Positions 33,031-44,951 of a stretch of DNA of 64,000 nucleotides are shown in pieces. The notes under the pieces are model-generated. The model searched no databases. It worked only from the letters and a program-made list of their open reading frames with translations, and was not told where the DNA came from. The position numbers and the translations under genes are program-made. Each line of letters starts with the position of its first letter. The stretch's first letter is position 1. The stretch is from contig NC_134032.1 in NCBI RefSeq assembly GCF_964204645.1, positions 9,790,275-9,854,274 of the forward strand, in the 5' to 3' direction. The stretch comes from Tubulanus polymorphus. Lineage: Eukaryota; Nemertea; Palaeonemertea; Tubulaniformes; Tubulanidae.

Positions 33031-34154
33031 AAATAGGTTGTCAACTATAGCGACCTTGACTTCAAAAATATCGGTTCAAAATTTTACCAATAATTTATTC
33101 ATTTGACGCCAAGCCTCGAAAGCATTCGAAATATTTTCAAATTCTCAATCCTCTCAATGATAAATTACTTAATTTGACCGCATTATTTCATTAATGAGGC
33201 TTTCTACTGACTCTAGCGCCATCTATCCACTAGCAAATGCATCAAAAAAATTGATTTATAATTAAAGATGTGAACTTAAAAGCAATCTTCTCTACACGAA
33301 TTTCCCAGTATTTTGAAATATTTCCATCCCCTTAATAATGGTTTTTGAAAGTAGCCCACCGCTCAGTAAATCTCAGAACAAGTTTTTTAAAACTAATTAA
33401 GGCGTTGGCAGCTTGCCAGGGTTTAGTGTAAGCTTATTGATTTGAGTGCTGAAACAGTGTTGCCACTCTCCGTCAAAACTGAGTAGTTTTTCCCACACAG
33501 GACCAACATGCCCGCCGGTCTAGAACCATGGAAAATAACGGTATTTCATCGTTTAATCGCCTTGCTTCATAAGATCACGCATCACTCGCTTCGAATCGCA
33601 CATAAAACGAACACTTTGACTTGAGAAGAGTTTTTCCAAAACTTTTTGAGAGGGTTGAGAATTAGGACATGAGGCACCCGAAAACAATTTCACATCAAAA
33701 CCCGCTTTAAAAGTCATCAACCTTTTCGGTATCTAAAAATCATCATTAAAATTCATTTATTTATCAAAAAAACTGAACTGAATACAAAAAAGGTGTACAA
33801 CTTAATTTCTTAGTAACTTCAGTATAGATGAATAAGGGTTTTAGAAAACAACGGTCCGGCAAGCGGCAGAAGCTTGCCTAAAACGTCCCCTATTCCCTCA
33901 CGCCTTAATCTTATCGAGTAAATGGCACAGGACCAATGTGTCTTTAGTTACTCTGTGAGCAGGTTTGACTCAAAACAAAAATCCATAGACAACTTAAGCG
34001 AAACGTCGGGGATTCCGACTTCTGCCGTCTACGAACAAATCACGACTATCAATCATAGCGTCCCTAGCAGCGAACTCAGGGCAGTTTTTGGGCTAATAAA
34101 CTGGTATTTTGCATATTCGTCGAGGGATCGAACCCTGTCGATCGGGTCAGAGAA
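33031..34154. other. intergenic stretch between the acetylhydrolase and FBXO16
   Basis: Non-coding as far as I can see. It should hold the FBXO16 promoter; no clear TATA box was identified. An open frame upstream of the FBXO16 ATG gives no recognisable protein. Confidence 0.4.
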
Positions 34155-37100
34155 ATGTCAGGTATCGCGAAAAATCGCATTAAAAGTAGCTGGACCCCGT
34201 TAACAAACGAACAAGCGAACTGCAAGGTAAAAACTTCACTTCCTGGTTTCTGTCAAAAAATTCAAGGAATTGCTCAACTGAATACCAGCACAGGCACTTG
34301 AATATGGGCTTTGATAATGGATAAATATTTGATAATTTACCAACGTTAATCCTACTTCGATAGATCCGCCATGTTTTATAATAAATTTACCCATGATGCA
34401 ACGTGCGCCCGTCGTTTAGCTACTATACAGAAAGGCTGGAATTGGAAACGATCCTATCTCCGTAATGCTCAAATCTACCCGCAGTTATCGGGACAGCCGA
34501 ACACTGCCGATGATTGCCGAAGTACGTCCTTAGTGTCAATTTTAATCCTGAAATATAAGGAGCGCCCATAATTTCAATTGTAGATGATTTTTTTGGAAAC
34601 ATTGACACTGTTTTAGCTCCATTAAAGATTTTAAATGGCAACAAAATTGATTTTTGAAAATTCGCGATGCCTCTTCGGGATTGCTGTGACGTCATCTGTC
34701 CCGATAACTGCGGTTAGATTTAAGCATTACGGAGATAGGATCGTTTCCAGCCTTTCTGTATAGTATAGCTAAACGACGGGCACGCTTATCGGAATGAGGA
34801 AGGCTGAAATAACGATATGGTTTCTTAGATTTTGGTGTGTAGTTATCGAGGTATGGCACTTTAAAGTTTAAAGATTTGAGCAGTGTCTTCATATTTCAAT
34901 ACATCAACCACGTGTTTGTGCCCGGGGTGATGGTAATGCCAGGGAAGGAATCAAAAGACATGACATTCTATTCCTTTTTTGTGGATCTTTGCTTAGAATT
35001 GCATTCATTATGAGAAGAGCTTCAATCTTGATAAACTTGATGTTATTATTTTTTGTAGATCTTCGAAGAGAGGCGAGCATTAGTCGGAAAATGGGTCAGT
35101 TGAAATTCAACATCTACCCCAGCACAGCACAGGGGCCTGCTACAATGTCACCCCTCTGTATACTATAGCACTTCTCCAGGCAAGGGCGGATCTAAATGCG
35201 AGCGTCAGGAGCATGTGTGTTCCTGTCGCAAATTTTCGCCCTTTTGAAAAACGACAGCGATTTCTCTTATAGATATTCCTTTAATGTCACTCCAGTGCCT
35301 AGAAATTGCATAAGCATGCACTAAACTTACAAAACTTTCCAGGCCACCATTTTGTTTGAGCCCACTCCCTCGGTGCCGTGCAAACCCTGTAGGTACTTGC
35401 CCTTCTTCACAGTATGCCGTTTTACTTTCTTTTTGCTCCTGTCGAATTCAGACCCCTCGATCCACCCCTATCTAGAGATAATTGAAGTAAGCGAGGATTT
35501 AGAAGAAAACCCTTACACAGAGCAGATCGGACCGCAATTAACAAAAATATAAAACCCCTCAAGTAGTTATCTGATCTGGCTAGATAATCACTGAGGTGGG
35601 GGGTTGACTCCAGTTGTGCCAGGCCTCTGTGGTCATCCTTTCCATAAAAAAACAAATACAACGGGAGGAGTTAGTACTAGGCTATATAGGTTTATTTGTC
35701 TCATGAGCTTTCACTACGAATGTATAGGCCTAGTAGCTAACCTATGCCTAGTACTACTCGTCACATTGTATTCATTCTACACCCGGTTAACCCTTTCAGT
35801 GCGTCTACACCGCAGTGCGGTGTATGAATCGGTGATGGATTTTGCTAGTACACCGCACTGCGGTGTATTGATGTAATTAGTAATTAGTTTTTATCTCTAT
35901 TGAAAGATGGCAGCTCCTGTCAAACATAGTGAAATATTAGTAACTAATGATACACTGCGCCGCGGTGTAGACACACTATAGTGGTATTCCAGTTATTCAG
36001 CACACTAGGGTGGAATTTTTCAAATTATCTCCAGCACTATAGGGTATTGATTAGTCAGCACTGAAAGGGTTAACAGGCTCCTCTATGAATTTTCTCATGA
36101 AAAAAACAACTATTAGAATATTTCTCCCTCTGATTTCTCTCCAGTTCGATAAATGGACGGACGATCAGCGGAGGAAAGTGTTGCAGGATTTATTGCTGAA
36201 ATGTAAAGTGAAACAGTTACAATTCAGCGGAACGATTATAAATCAGAAAGTTCCGGTTTACAATGACGACTTCACGCGGCGTTTACCGAGGGTCATCTGT
36301 TTATACATTATGGGATTCCTGGATCCTCGCAGTTTGTGCAGGTGTTCACAGGTAAGACGACACCTTCGATCCCCCTTTGACATCATCAAATTTCTGTATG
36401 ATATCACGAAATTACATATCAGGGGTGGGTTTCATAGATGTGGAAGAAAAATAGTCCCTGGGAACATTTTGAAATTTGTCTATTATAACCATGGTTTCTC
36501 ATTGTAACTATGGTGGTTGTTACCCAGATTGAGGATTTACCCCTAGGGATAACTTTGATACTTAGTCTATGAAACCGGGCCCAGGGTTATCCGGAAGACA
36601 CTTCCAGAAAAGATGCCTGCTTCCATGAAACCCCCTATGACATCACAATATTACCTCTATAGATACTTCGAGTAAAGATTGCCGCCTTCAAAAATCATCC
36701 TATGACATCATCAAATTGATTAGGCCTACTGTAAATCCCCCTAAGACATCACAAAATTGCATACCGGGGTACTATGACCGATGCTTCCAGAAAAGACGCT
36801 TCCATAAATCCGTCTATGACATCATGAAATTAACCCTAGATGCTTCCAAAAAGGAAGGCCACCTTCATAAATCCCCCTTTAGACATCTTTAGAATTACTA
36901 CTACACCTCTTCCGGAAATGGATGGCTCCTCCAAAAATACCGAAATGACATCATCAAATTGTTGTTATGCATATAAGCACCCCTCCAGGTAAAGTGGCTG
37001 CTTCTATAAACCTCCTGTTATGGTTATCACATTGTTCTGTAGGTATGTTGGTTTTGGAAGCATTTATCCGAAGCTGATCAGATTTGGATGCCGAAGTGTC

Positions 37101-38482
37101 TACGTTTAGGTTGGTATTTGACGTTCGTTCCGAGTCCGTACGAAACCGGAATCTGGAAACGAAACTACATCGAAAACATTAAAAGTCTACAATACCTGCG
37201 ACCTAAGGTAAGAATTTTACTTCCAGATCGAGCCTGATAAGGTTAACGGGTCAATGCCTAAACTTGTTAAAAACGATTTTCAGGAAATCCCAGCAATGCC
37301 GGCGGATGACAAAAGAACAGAAACGGAAAAGACAGAAAGAACTGTCAGCATAAAAAAGCCGAAAGCGTCGCCGATTCGAGCGTGGAGAGGCTCGGATCCA
37401 CGGCCTCAAGATACGTGGAGATTCAACTATTTAGACAATGACGATGAAATACAGAAAGTCCAAAAGTTGTAAGTTGCGTAGCTTTGAATGTAGATTGTAT
37501 GATTGGTTTAGATGACTTCTGGGGCCGGTTGCTCAAAAGTTGGTTAGAGATAACCAGTGGATAGTTGATATGGTGACAATAGAAATTTCATTTTTACTAT
37601 GGTATTTATCCGCAGGTTATCTTAAACCAACTTTTGAGCAACTGGCCCCTGAAGTTTTCACCTTGTTACATGGGTTAAAGAATCAAAATGAACTTAGACT
37701 GGTTTTATCTTAAGTCTAAACGGTGGAACTAAATCAAATAAAGCTTAACTTGGTCTTATCTCATAAAGACTTGGAGTGAATAGTTGTTGAATTATTTTTT
37801 CAGGCGTCAAAAAGGCCTGTACGGCCCGGAGGCTGAATTGATTTCGGCGCAAGCAAAAAGTAAAGTAAAAACCGGTCGTGAGAATCTGTCGCGACAGAAG
37901 AGAAGCAAATCCCTTACGGTGAGTTCAATTATTGTTTTGTTAAAATCTCTCCGTTAGAATTGAGTATTTTTGTACGAGTTTCGAACAAATCTTTTTTATA
38001 TTTTACAGAAGTTGAATGGCTATATCCGTAAAGAGGAACCGCTCGGAGAGGACGGACGTCCGAAATGGGCGACGCACAAATCCGGATCACCGTTCGTTAA
38101 TCAGAGTTATATGGGCGACACGAAGACGGGGCTGAATGCCGGAGTCCGACCGGGGCCGGTTGTCAATCTGAGGAAAACTACCGTCAAACGAACCCCCAGA
38201 GACCCGCCATGTAAGATTTAGAATTTCCTAGAAATTGGGCCATTTTATTGACCCCTTTCTGCTTATTTGTATAGTCCAAACCCTTTCTGCCTAAGGGTAT
38301 TTGAATAGTCCAAACCCTTTATGCCTATTTGCTTAGTCTAATTGTATGTATAAAATGGCCAAATTTTTTGTCCCTATCCCTCTCTTTGCTATAATTCTCT
38401 ATTTATTCATTTTTCAGCTTCGGAACTGTTCAAGTCCACGCCGTGGCAACTACCTGGGGAGGATGCTCTTGAAGACGTATGA
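34155..38482 (+). CDS. FBXO16: FBXO16, F-box only protein 16 homologue, eight coding exons
   Basis: Exons: 34155-34226, 35059-35094, 36145-36351, 37043-37207, 37284-37468, 37804-37918, 38009-38210, 38418-38482. Phases agree; 348 aa (human 292). Landmarks shared with vertebrate FBXO16: SSWTPL in exon 1, IFEERRALVGKW in the 36-nt exon 2, FDKWTDDQRRK, the F-box (about residues 82-128: LPRVICLYIMGFLDPRSLCR, CSQVCWFWKHLSE, WMPKCLRLGWY), GIWKRNYIE, and a distal RFNYLDND motif. Known role: the F-box binds SKP1 in SCF ubiquitin ligases; substrates of FBXO16 are poorly defined. The C-terminal extension (KSGSPFVNQSYMGD onward, exons 7-8) has no vertebrate match that I recall. Start chosen as the first Met before the conserved WTPL; the frame is open further upstream. 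Confidence 0.95.
34285..34790. mobile_element. fold-back element, copy 1 (FBXO16 intron 1)
   Basis: Two arms of about 80 bp face each other: 34407-34497 (ACTATACAGAAAGGCTGG ... TTATCGGGACAG) and 34697-34786 (CTGTCCCGATAACTGC ... CTTTCTGTATAGTATAGC). The outer part CAGGCACTTGAATATGGGC and TTAATCCTACTTCGAT matches the ends of the copy at 60660-61188. Confidence 0.7.
35787..36073. mobile_element. piggyBac-like MITE, intact copy (FBXO16 intron 2)
   Basis: TTAA at both ends; CCCTTTCAGTGCGTCTACAC at the left, GTCAGCACTGAAAGGG at the right. Internal short palindromes CACCGCAGTGCGGTG and CACCGCACTGCGGTG. TTAA duplication and CCC/GGG ends are the signature of piggyBac-type transposition. Ends 71 bp before exon 3. 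Confidence 0.8.
36422..36584. mobile_element. GGGCCC...TTTCAT fold-back element (FBXO16 intron 3)
   Basis: GGGTGGGTTTCATAGATG at the left against CTATGAAACCGGGCCCAGG at the right. Related to the element at 47742-47985. Confidence 0.55.
36585..37020 (-). repeat. CRE-like minisatellite family (FBXO16 intron 3)
   Basis: Seven or so inverted units: CTTCCAGAAAAGATGCCTGC, TTCCATAAATCCCCCTATGA, CATCATCAAATT. Same family as 11412-11725. Confidence 0.8.
37521..37649. mobile_element. 129-bp GGGGCC fold-back MITE (FBXO16 intron 5)
   Basis: Nearly perfect 35-bp inverted ends: GGGGCCGGTTGCTCAAAAGT and GTTGGTTAGAGATAACC against the right inverse ending TTTTGAGCAACTGGCCCC. Decayed relatives near 40480-40620, 42660-43030 and 50838-50970. 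Confidence 0.8.
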
Positions 38483-39839
38483 AATCAATGAATTCGACCC
38501 GTAAAATACTTAATTCATCCATAAATAGTTGCCACATTTTATCAAATTGTAAAGAAAGAACCACTTTTTCAAAACAGGGTTTAGACCTAGTTGTCTAAAT
38601 GACAAATTTTAGATTTACATATTTATCATTATTTATTCATTCCGTCCTAGTTTATGATGATGTCATAGTGGGATTAAGGGATTTCTTTAGAGGTGTATAA
38701 TTTTATAAAGTCATAAACAATTAATTATTTTTGAAGCCAGTCACCTTTCTGGAAGTTTCTAGGGATAATTTCATGATGTCATAGAGGGATTTATGGAGGC
38801 AGCCATCTTTTCTGTTGATTCTTATGTCATTTAGGGGTGTATCATTTAAATTCCATGTGAAGTTGGTAAATTTTCTGTAATCGTGTAACTCAGTTTTTTT
38901 TGGGGGGGGGGGAAAATTATCAATTTGTTTTAAATCGATATTTTAGCGTCGGATATAGCTCTGTCTTCTAATCCATTTGTGAAAATAATTTGCCAAATAT
39001 TTTAATCAACGATAAGTATTATATTTCGATAAAATATCATGGAGCAATTTCGTGAAAACTTTTCTACATTTTGTAAAAGTAAACAAAAATTAAACTCACT
39101 TTTTTTCTGTATACATGTAGAAATAAATTAATATATTTTCTATAGAAGTTGTTCAAACTCTTTTTTTATTTGTGAACCATCATCTCTTTGTCCGAGAAGG
39201 TTGCGGAGTACAGACTGAAGGGTCCAGGCTATACCTAGACTCTGTCCTGAATCTATGTTTGGAGTTTAGGCTAATCATTGGAAATAATCTGAATTTTTAC
39301 ACGAGCGAAAACATGGGGTGTAATCGAACAAAATAGTTTTCCAATTACCCAATCCTGCATGAACTGCAGTGGCGGATCCAAACCGTGGTGCTGGTAGTAG
39401 CCTACATGAACATTCTATGTGATCAAGATAAATTAGCAGCCTTTTTTTAATTATGAAACTGCCTGTCAAAAAAAGGAGAAAACCGGGTAAATAGACAAAA
39501 CTCTCATTTCTAAAAATCTATATTTCTGAAAGTGCCTAATTCTGTTGGTACAATGGTTGGAGGTCACCCCTGAACTGGGGATGGATTTGGGATGCAGCTT
39601 GTCTAGCCTGAGGGTGTGGTTCCAGGCAGATTGACATGGAACTGGATAAATGGCCCTATATGCAGCGTAATCATTGATCTTTCCCCTCAAAAACACCCAC
39701 TGCTCGGTGGTTCAACCACGGCTTAAGGTTCAGGAAGACATTCAAAAATCCCTCCTTTGTCGAGTGACCGGAGTCCTCGGTGAAATCGAAACCTCACCAC
39801 AAGAAAATAATAAATACCAAACCCGCCTGTTTTAATCTG
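38483..39839 (+). other. FBXO16 3' flank
   Basis: Probably 3' UTR then intergenic. Contains CRE-like minisatellite units (38650-38815), a poly-G run (38903-38911) and AATAAA at 39122-39127, a candidate distal polyadenylation signal. No further coding sequence is seen. Confidence 0.4.
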
Positions 39840-41039
39840 AGCATTGTTTATTATTTTATTCATTTATTATTATTATTCATGTTCGTAGTTTACAAATCTC
39901 GCACAAGAAAGTTCAAGGTCATCGTACAATAATAATAGTGTCGCGAAATACACGGGCACACTCTTAAAATAAACCTAATTCCCACTTCCTGTGAACACTC
40001 GCTCACACTCACTCGCCGAGACACTCACACTGAGCTCAGAATGCACATTACTTATAAATAACATACACTTTATATATATATTTATATATTCTCATTATGA
40101 TATTGTGAACATCAATAAATTACACAGGGTTCTACGGGTTTTTCCAATTTCATTTCCATACCTTTTCCGTAGCCAGATTAAAAGATTTTCCATAAGTTAC
40201 ACATCACCCACCTGGAACATGTGCTTTCTAAGTAAATAAGTGCCGATTATTTATACCATCGACAAAGCGTTTTCATAAAGTTTGAAAAAACTTCGAAATA
40301 GAAGGAAAATTTTGTTTTGAGACCATTTCATGATTTAACACCTTTTCCATAGCCATGGAGAAAAAATCTTTCTAAGCTTTTAAATTGGGCCTCGTAAATT
40401 TTTCCCGTTTCCCAAAACATTGCAAAACCCGTAAGAACCCTGATGACAGTAAAACCAGCTTCAACATGCAGGTATCAAACTTAAGGGGCAAGTTGGCCAA
40501 AAGTTGATTAAAGTCAACCAGCGGATAAACGCCATAGTGACACTTGAAAAACAAACCACATTGTCTGTTCACCAGTTAACTCTAACAAACTTTTGGGTAA
40601 CTTGCGTCAGGCCTGGCAATCGCCCCATTAAGACATTCGGCAACCCCTCAAAAATTGGATAAATTGTAACAATAATCTAACGAATGAGGGATGAAGGGCC
40701 CAGCCTGAGGGGGGTCAAGGCCCCGCAGGTTTTAACTGCTGCAGCTTTGATACCGGCCAGTATTTACTGTATTAATTGACTCTTGTGTAGAACTTTAATG
40801 AATTTGTAGTGACTCGTATGAAATATAGGTGGCAGTACTATTTCTCGTGTGACAATCGTGGGTTCGACCGTAAAGCACGAGTCGAGGGTTAAGAATTTCG
40901 AAATTTCCTTATACAAATAGAGAATTCCACGCATCGCTTTTCAAACCACTACGTTAAGTATGACACTTGAAAATAATAGAATACAACAATCCCATTTCAA
41001 CAGACAAAATTATATAATCCTGAGAGGCATCCAGTTCCC

Positions 41040-41520
41040 AATTCTTATTCAGATTTGACTTAATCATATAAACTCTACAGTCGAAATTAGTTCATTTTCA
41101 ATTCAATAATTCAACCAAAAGTCAAAATCAGTTCTTCGATTGCTTGAACCCGAGCAGTCAAAAAAGTTTGTTTTCAATTTTATTCAACTCAACTGTTAAA
41201 ATTAGTTCTTCAAATTGCTTGAACACTCTACAGTCAAAATTGGTTCTCCAAACGCCCAAACTCTACAGTCTAGTTCTCCAAATGCTCAGACTCTACAGTC
41301 AAAATCATTCTCCACTCTACAGTCAAAATCATTCTCCAAACTCTACAGTCAAAATCATTCTCTAAACTCTACAATCTGTTCTTCAAATTACTTGAACTCT
41401 AGTCAAATCAGTTCTCCAAATGCTCAAACTCTACAGTCAAAATTAGTTCTTCAAGTGCCTGGACTTTACAGTCATAATTAGGTCTGCAAATGCTTGAACT
41501 CCACAGTCGAAAAAAGTTCA
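41040..41520 (+). repeat. 35-40-bp minisatellite, CTCTACAGTCAAAATTAGTT unit
   Basis: More than ten degenerate units (CTCTACAGTCAAAATTAGTT + CTTCAAATGCTTGAA), several truncated to about 24 bp around 41290-41370. Confidence 0.8.
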
Positions 41521-42799
41521 TTTTCAACTTACTTCTACTCGACAATCGAAATTGAACTGCGGAACTGGGACCTCCGACGGTTGTCTCATCCAACGAACTT
41601 CGGGGCAACACAGGAAAATCAGGGGGGGATACAAACACCAAACCGAGGTTTAGGGGGGTAAAACTCAACAAAAAAAAGAAAACAGCCCACAATTTATGCA
41701 CAAACAAACATCGAACATTCATTAAATTTACAAATCAACAATAATTCTGTACATAGAGCATAGTTTAAAGAAGGGCAATGTCGATGGCATCACCTCCTGT
41801 TCGACCAGAACAGTGTTGATCATGCGCTGAAATTTCTAATTCCGATTATAAAATCTAACAAACATTTCCGAATCTTCAACTCGGTATACGGTCCTGATTT
41901 CTAGCGAACTCCATTTTTTTCATCAATTTTGACAGCGCGTCAAAGGGGGGTACACAAAGTGAAAACTAGACTTGGTTCTGCAGTTTCGGTTAAAATCTAA
42001 CCATATTAGGAATCCCAAATTTTCAAGCAAAGATTTCGGACTAATCTACAAAACTGCAGAACTGGATACTCAGGAATTTCCTACTCTTCCGCCCCCCCCA
42101 CAAAACTTTCCGTACGAAGTTGCATCATTGAAGTACGTATGTACATTATATATCACTACTTAAACACGGAAGACAGTCGCCGTGGCAACGACGGCAACAA
42201 TGGGGTTGGATTGTTCAACTCAAATATTTCGAAATAAATTCCCGATGATATATATATCGTCCTTAGTTTTCTGCCCTGTAAATAAATTTCAAAACCGACA
42301 AATCATTTCCAAATATACAAAAACCTATCACATTCAAAATACACAGGAAATAATTACTATCAATATTAATATTATTATTATTGTTATTAGTATTTACCAA
42401 ACATACCATATTTCATTTTTTTATATATATATATATATATCTATAATTTTCTTGTATATATTTTACAAATGGATACTATTTTCTGATTTAAGGGTTACAC
42501 GCATGTGCTAGTGCACTCAGTAAACCTTACCTCACTCAGGCTGACTTTGAACTCGCACCTTCGCGCTATAATTGTTCCGAGTGATATACGCCTTCAAATA
42601 CCGGCCGTGGTATGAAAACCAGTAACAGAAAGGTTGCGGCCTAAATGCCGTCATATTCATGGGACCGGTTGCTTCGAGATTGTTAGAGATCACCGTACGA
42701 GGCATTAAATTGAAAAGCTCTTTTAGATAAACCATGTCACAAAAGCCAGGAGCAGAAATATCGTTTTCTATAACCATGGCACAGGAGCAAGTTAGTGAA

Positions 42800-43050
42800 A
42801 GGTTAAACCATGGTAACAGGGCCAGTTGCTATAAAGTATGGTACAGGAACTAGTAAGCAACTTAATGTTTGTATGGTTGTACCGTGTGTACCAGGTCCGT
42901 CGTAACAGGGCCAGTTGCTGAAAAGTTGTCTTGCATGACCATGGTACAGGAGCTAGTAAGTTAATGGTTCTACCATGTATACCATGGTTTCAGGGCCAGT
43001 TGCTGAAAGTTAGTTTTTTATTACAATGGTACTAAAGCTAGTTAGCTGGC
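42800..43050 (+). repeat. 85-bp tandem repeat, AGGGCCAGTTGCTGAAAAGT unit
   Basis: Three to four units containing ACCATGGTAACAGGGCCAGT, TGCTGAAAAGTTG and GGTACAGGAGCTAGTAAG. Related in wording to the GGGGCC fold-back family. Confidence 0.65.
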
Positions 43051-43804
43051 AACCAAAACTTCAAAGATTCAAGAAATTTCTCGATGACTTCTACATCAGC
43101 TTAGGCGAAAAATATCACGACTTTCAATGCCGAAGGCGCAAATAATCATCTCTTGATCACGAGATGTTTTCCAATTCAAATTCACTCCCGAGTTCAAGGT
43201 CGGTTTACCGTAAATTTCCGTTTTCCCCACACACTACTAATACAAACAAAATATCAACAAATATCGTATTATCATTTCATTTACACAATATCATACATCG
43301 AATTATTTCATCTAAACGCATCATCTATTTACAGTTGTTTTTTAGTGCGCACACACTTTTCGTGAATCATTATAACCATTTACTTTATAATTGGGACATT
43401 TTTTGGCAGATGATGAAAAAGTGCAAAAAAATTCACGGTGTTTTTTTTTTGCGAAGAAAAGGTTAACCACGACAACATCAATAATTGCTTAAAGCACTCA
43501 ATAGATCCCTTTACCCCGGAATCATTGCGAAATATTTGGATATTCACGTAATGAATTTGTCTGCTACACACGAAAACTTCTATGCGTCTTTTGTCAGAAC
43601 AGTCATGGATCCTAGAATAAATCCTAGAAAAATTCGAGTAAATCCTAGAATAAATTGTCTAACTTAAACATCATTAACGTATCATGGATCTACGCGTGAA
43701 AAATTCATTCTCATCAACAGTGCATGCTGGGAAATCCCTGACCAGGAAAAATATCATCATGGTTTGTACAATAAACGCCGGACTAAGTGCATATATCGGT
43801 ACAT

Positions 43805-44340
43805 AAAAACATGTAGCATGCACATGTGACATGTTATCATCACATGTGACATGTTCTATCGAATGTAACTATCACATGTGACATGTAACTATTATGTCAC
43901 ATGTTGTATAACTATCACGTGTGACATGTTACTACCACATACGAAATGTAACTATGATGTCACATGTTGTATTACTATCACATGTCACATGTTACTATCA
44001 CATGTCACATGTAACTACCGCATGTGACACGTAAATGTTAAATGTCACGTATGTGAAATGTTACTATGACATGTGACATGTTATCACATATGATATTTGA
44101 CTTACACATGCAGCATATGTCAACATGTATCAAAATAGGGTACTCGCACATTAATACCAGTTCCTATTACATGGATACATGTTACATGCACATGTAATGC
44201 ATGTAACAAAGGAGACACGTATTGTATCATAACATTTTGTGAGAATGTAGAAGAACGTCTCTCAAAAAAATTTCCTTCGCTACATGAAGCATGTTAGACA
44301 TGTAACGCGAACATGTCACATGGGCTGCTACTTGTCATAC
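43805..44340. repeat. degenerate array of ACATGTGACATGT palindromes
   Basis: Roughly twenty occurrences of CACATGTGACATGT or close variants, spaced about 18-22 bp (CATGTGACATGTTACTATCA). The unit is self-complementary in part (ACATGT, CACATGTG). Confidence 0.8.
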
Positions 44341-44951
44341 ATGTATCTCATACAACATCGATCAGGTATCATCGCAATAATAGCAGCACATTTACACATA
44401 CATATACAATAATAGTTTATACTTAGAAATATAGATGGCATATTAAATTCTTTTTTTTTTTCATTTTTCATTCGCTACGAAATTAAATTTGATTTCATTT
44501 TTCGGTTGTTACAAAAAACATTCGGTCGAAGCAGTCGCATTTAGTATTCAAGCTGGCGAAGACGAGGGGAGAGGGAGGATAGACTTTTCATTCGAGGGTC
44601 TTGAATCGAGAAATAAGGGGAGAGGGACTGAAAGCGCTTCAAGCGAAACTAATACGAGTCGACTTTTTCAAAAAAATCATCATTGCTATAAAGTCAGAAA
44701 TTAAGATGGCTGCGTCCGAAACCCCCTATGTCATCAACGTCGATCGAGAAACCGAAACATTGCTTTTTTTTCTGAATGAATTTCGAGCACATTTTTTTTT
44801 CTATAGAATATCTCTCCGGCATTGCTATTTCTTTCTTGAATTCTAGAACATTGAAACATCTTTGTGCGAATCTCGAATACGAAGGGCGTGTGTTATCGTG
44901 TGTACTAACGATGAAGTCATGCAGTAGGATAGGACGAGGAGAGGCCGGGGT

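Larger units (their letters stand above)
39840..44951 (-). other. repeat-rich stretch, possibly the long 3' UTR of the PTP4A gene
   Basis: No coding sequence supported. Three minus-strand AATAAA signals cluster at 39847-39868, which would end a 5-kb 3' UTR; PTP4A genes in other animals do have long 3' UTRs, but here this is inference. Inside lie the 41040-41520 minisatellite, the 42800-43050 repeat and the ACATGT-rich block 43805-44340. Confidence 0.35.

Noticed and set aside
33922-34203. 93-aa ORF beginning MAQDQCVF
   Set aside because: It overlaps FBXO16 exon 1 in another frame; the FBXO16 frame carries the conserved SSWTPL and a proper donor.
42182-42511. 109-aa ORF rich in Ile/Tyr
   Set aside because: Translation of AT-rich and (AT)n sequence, no family signal.
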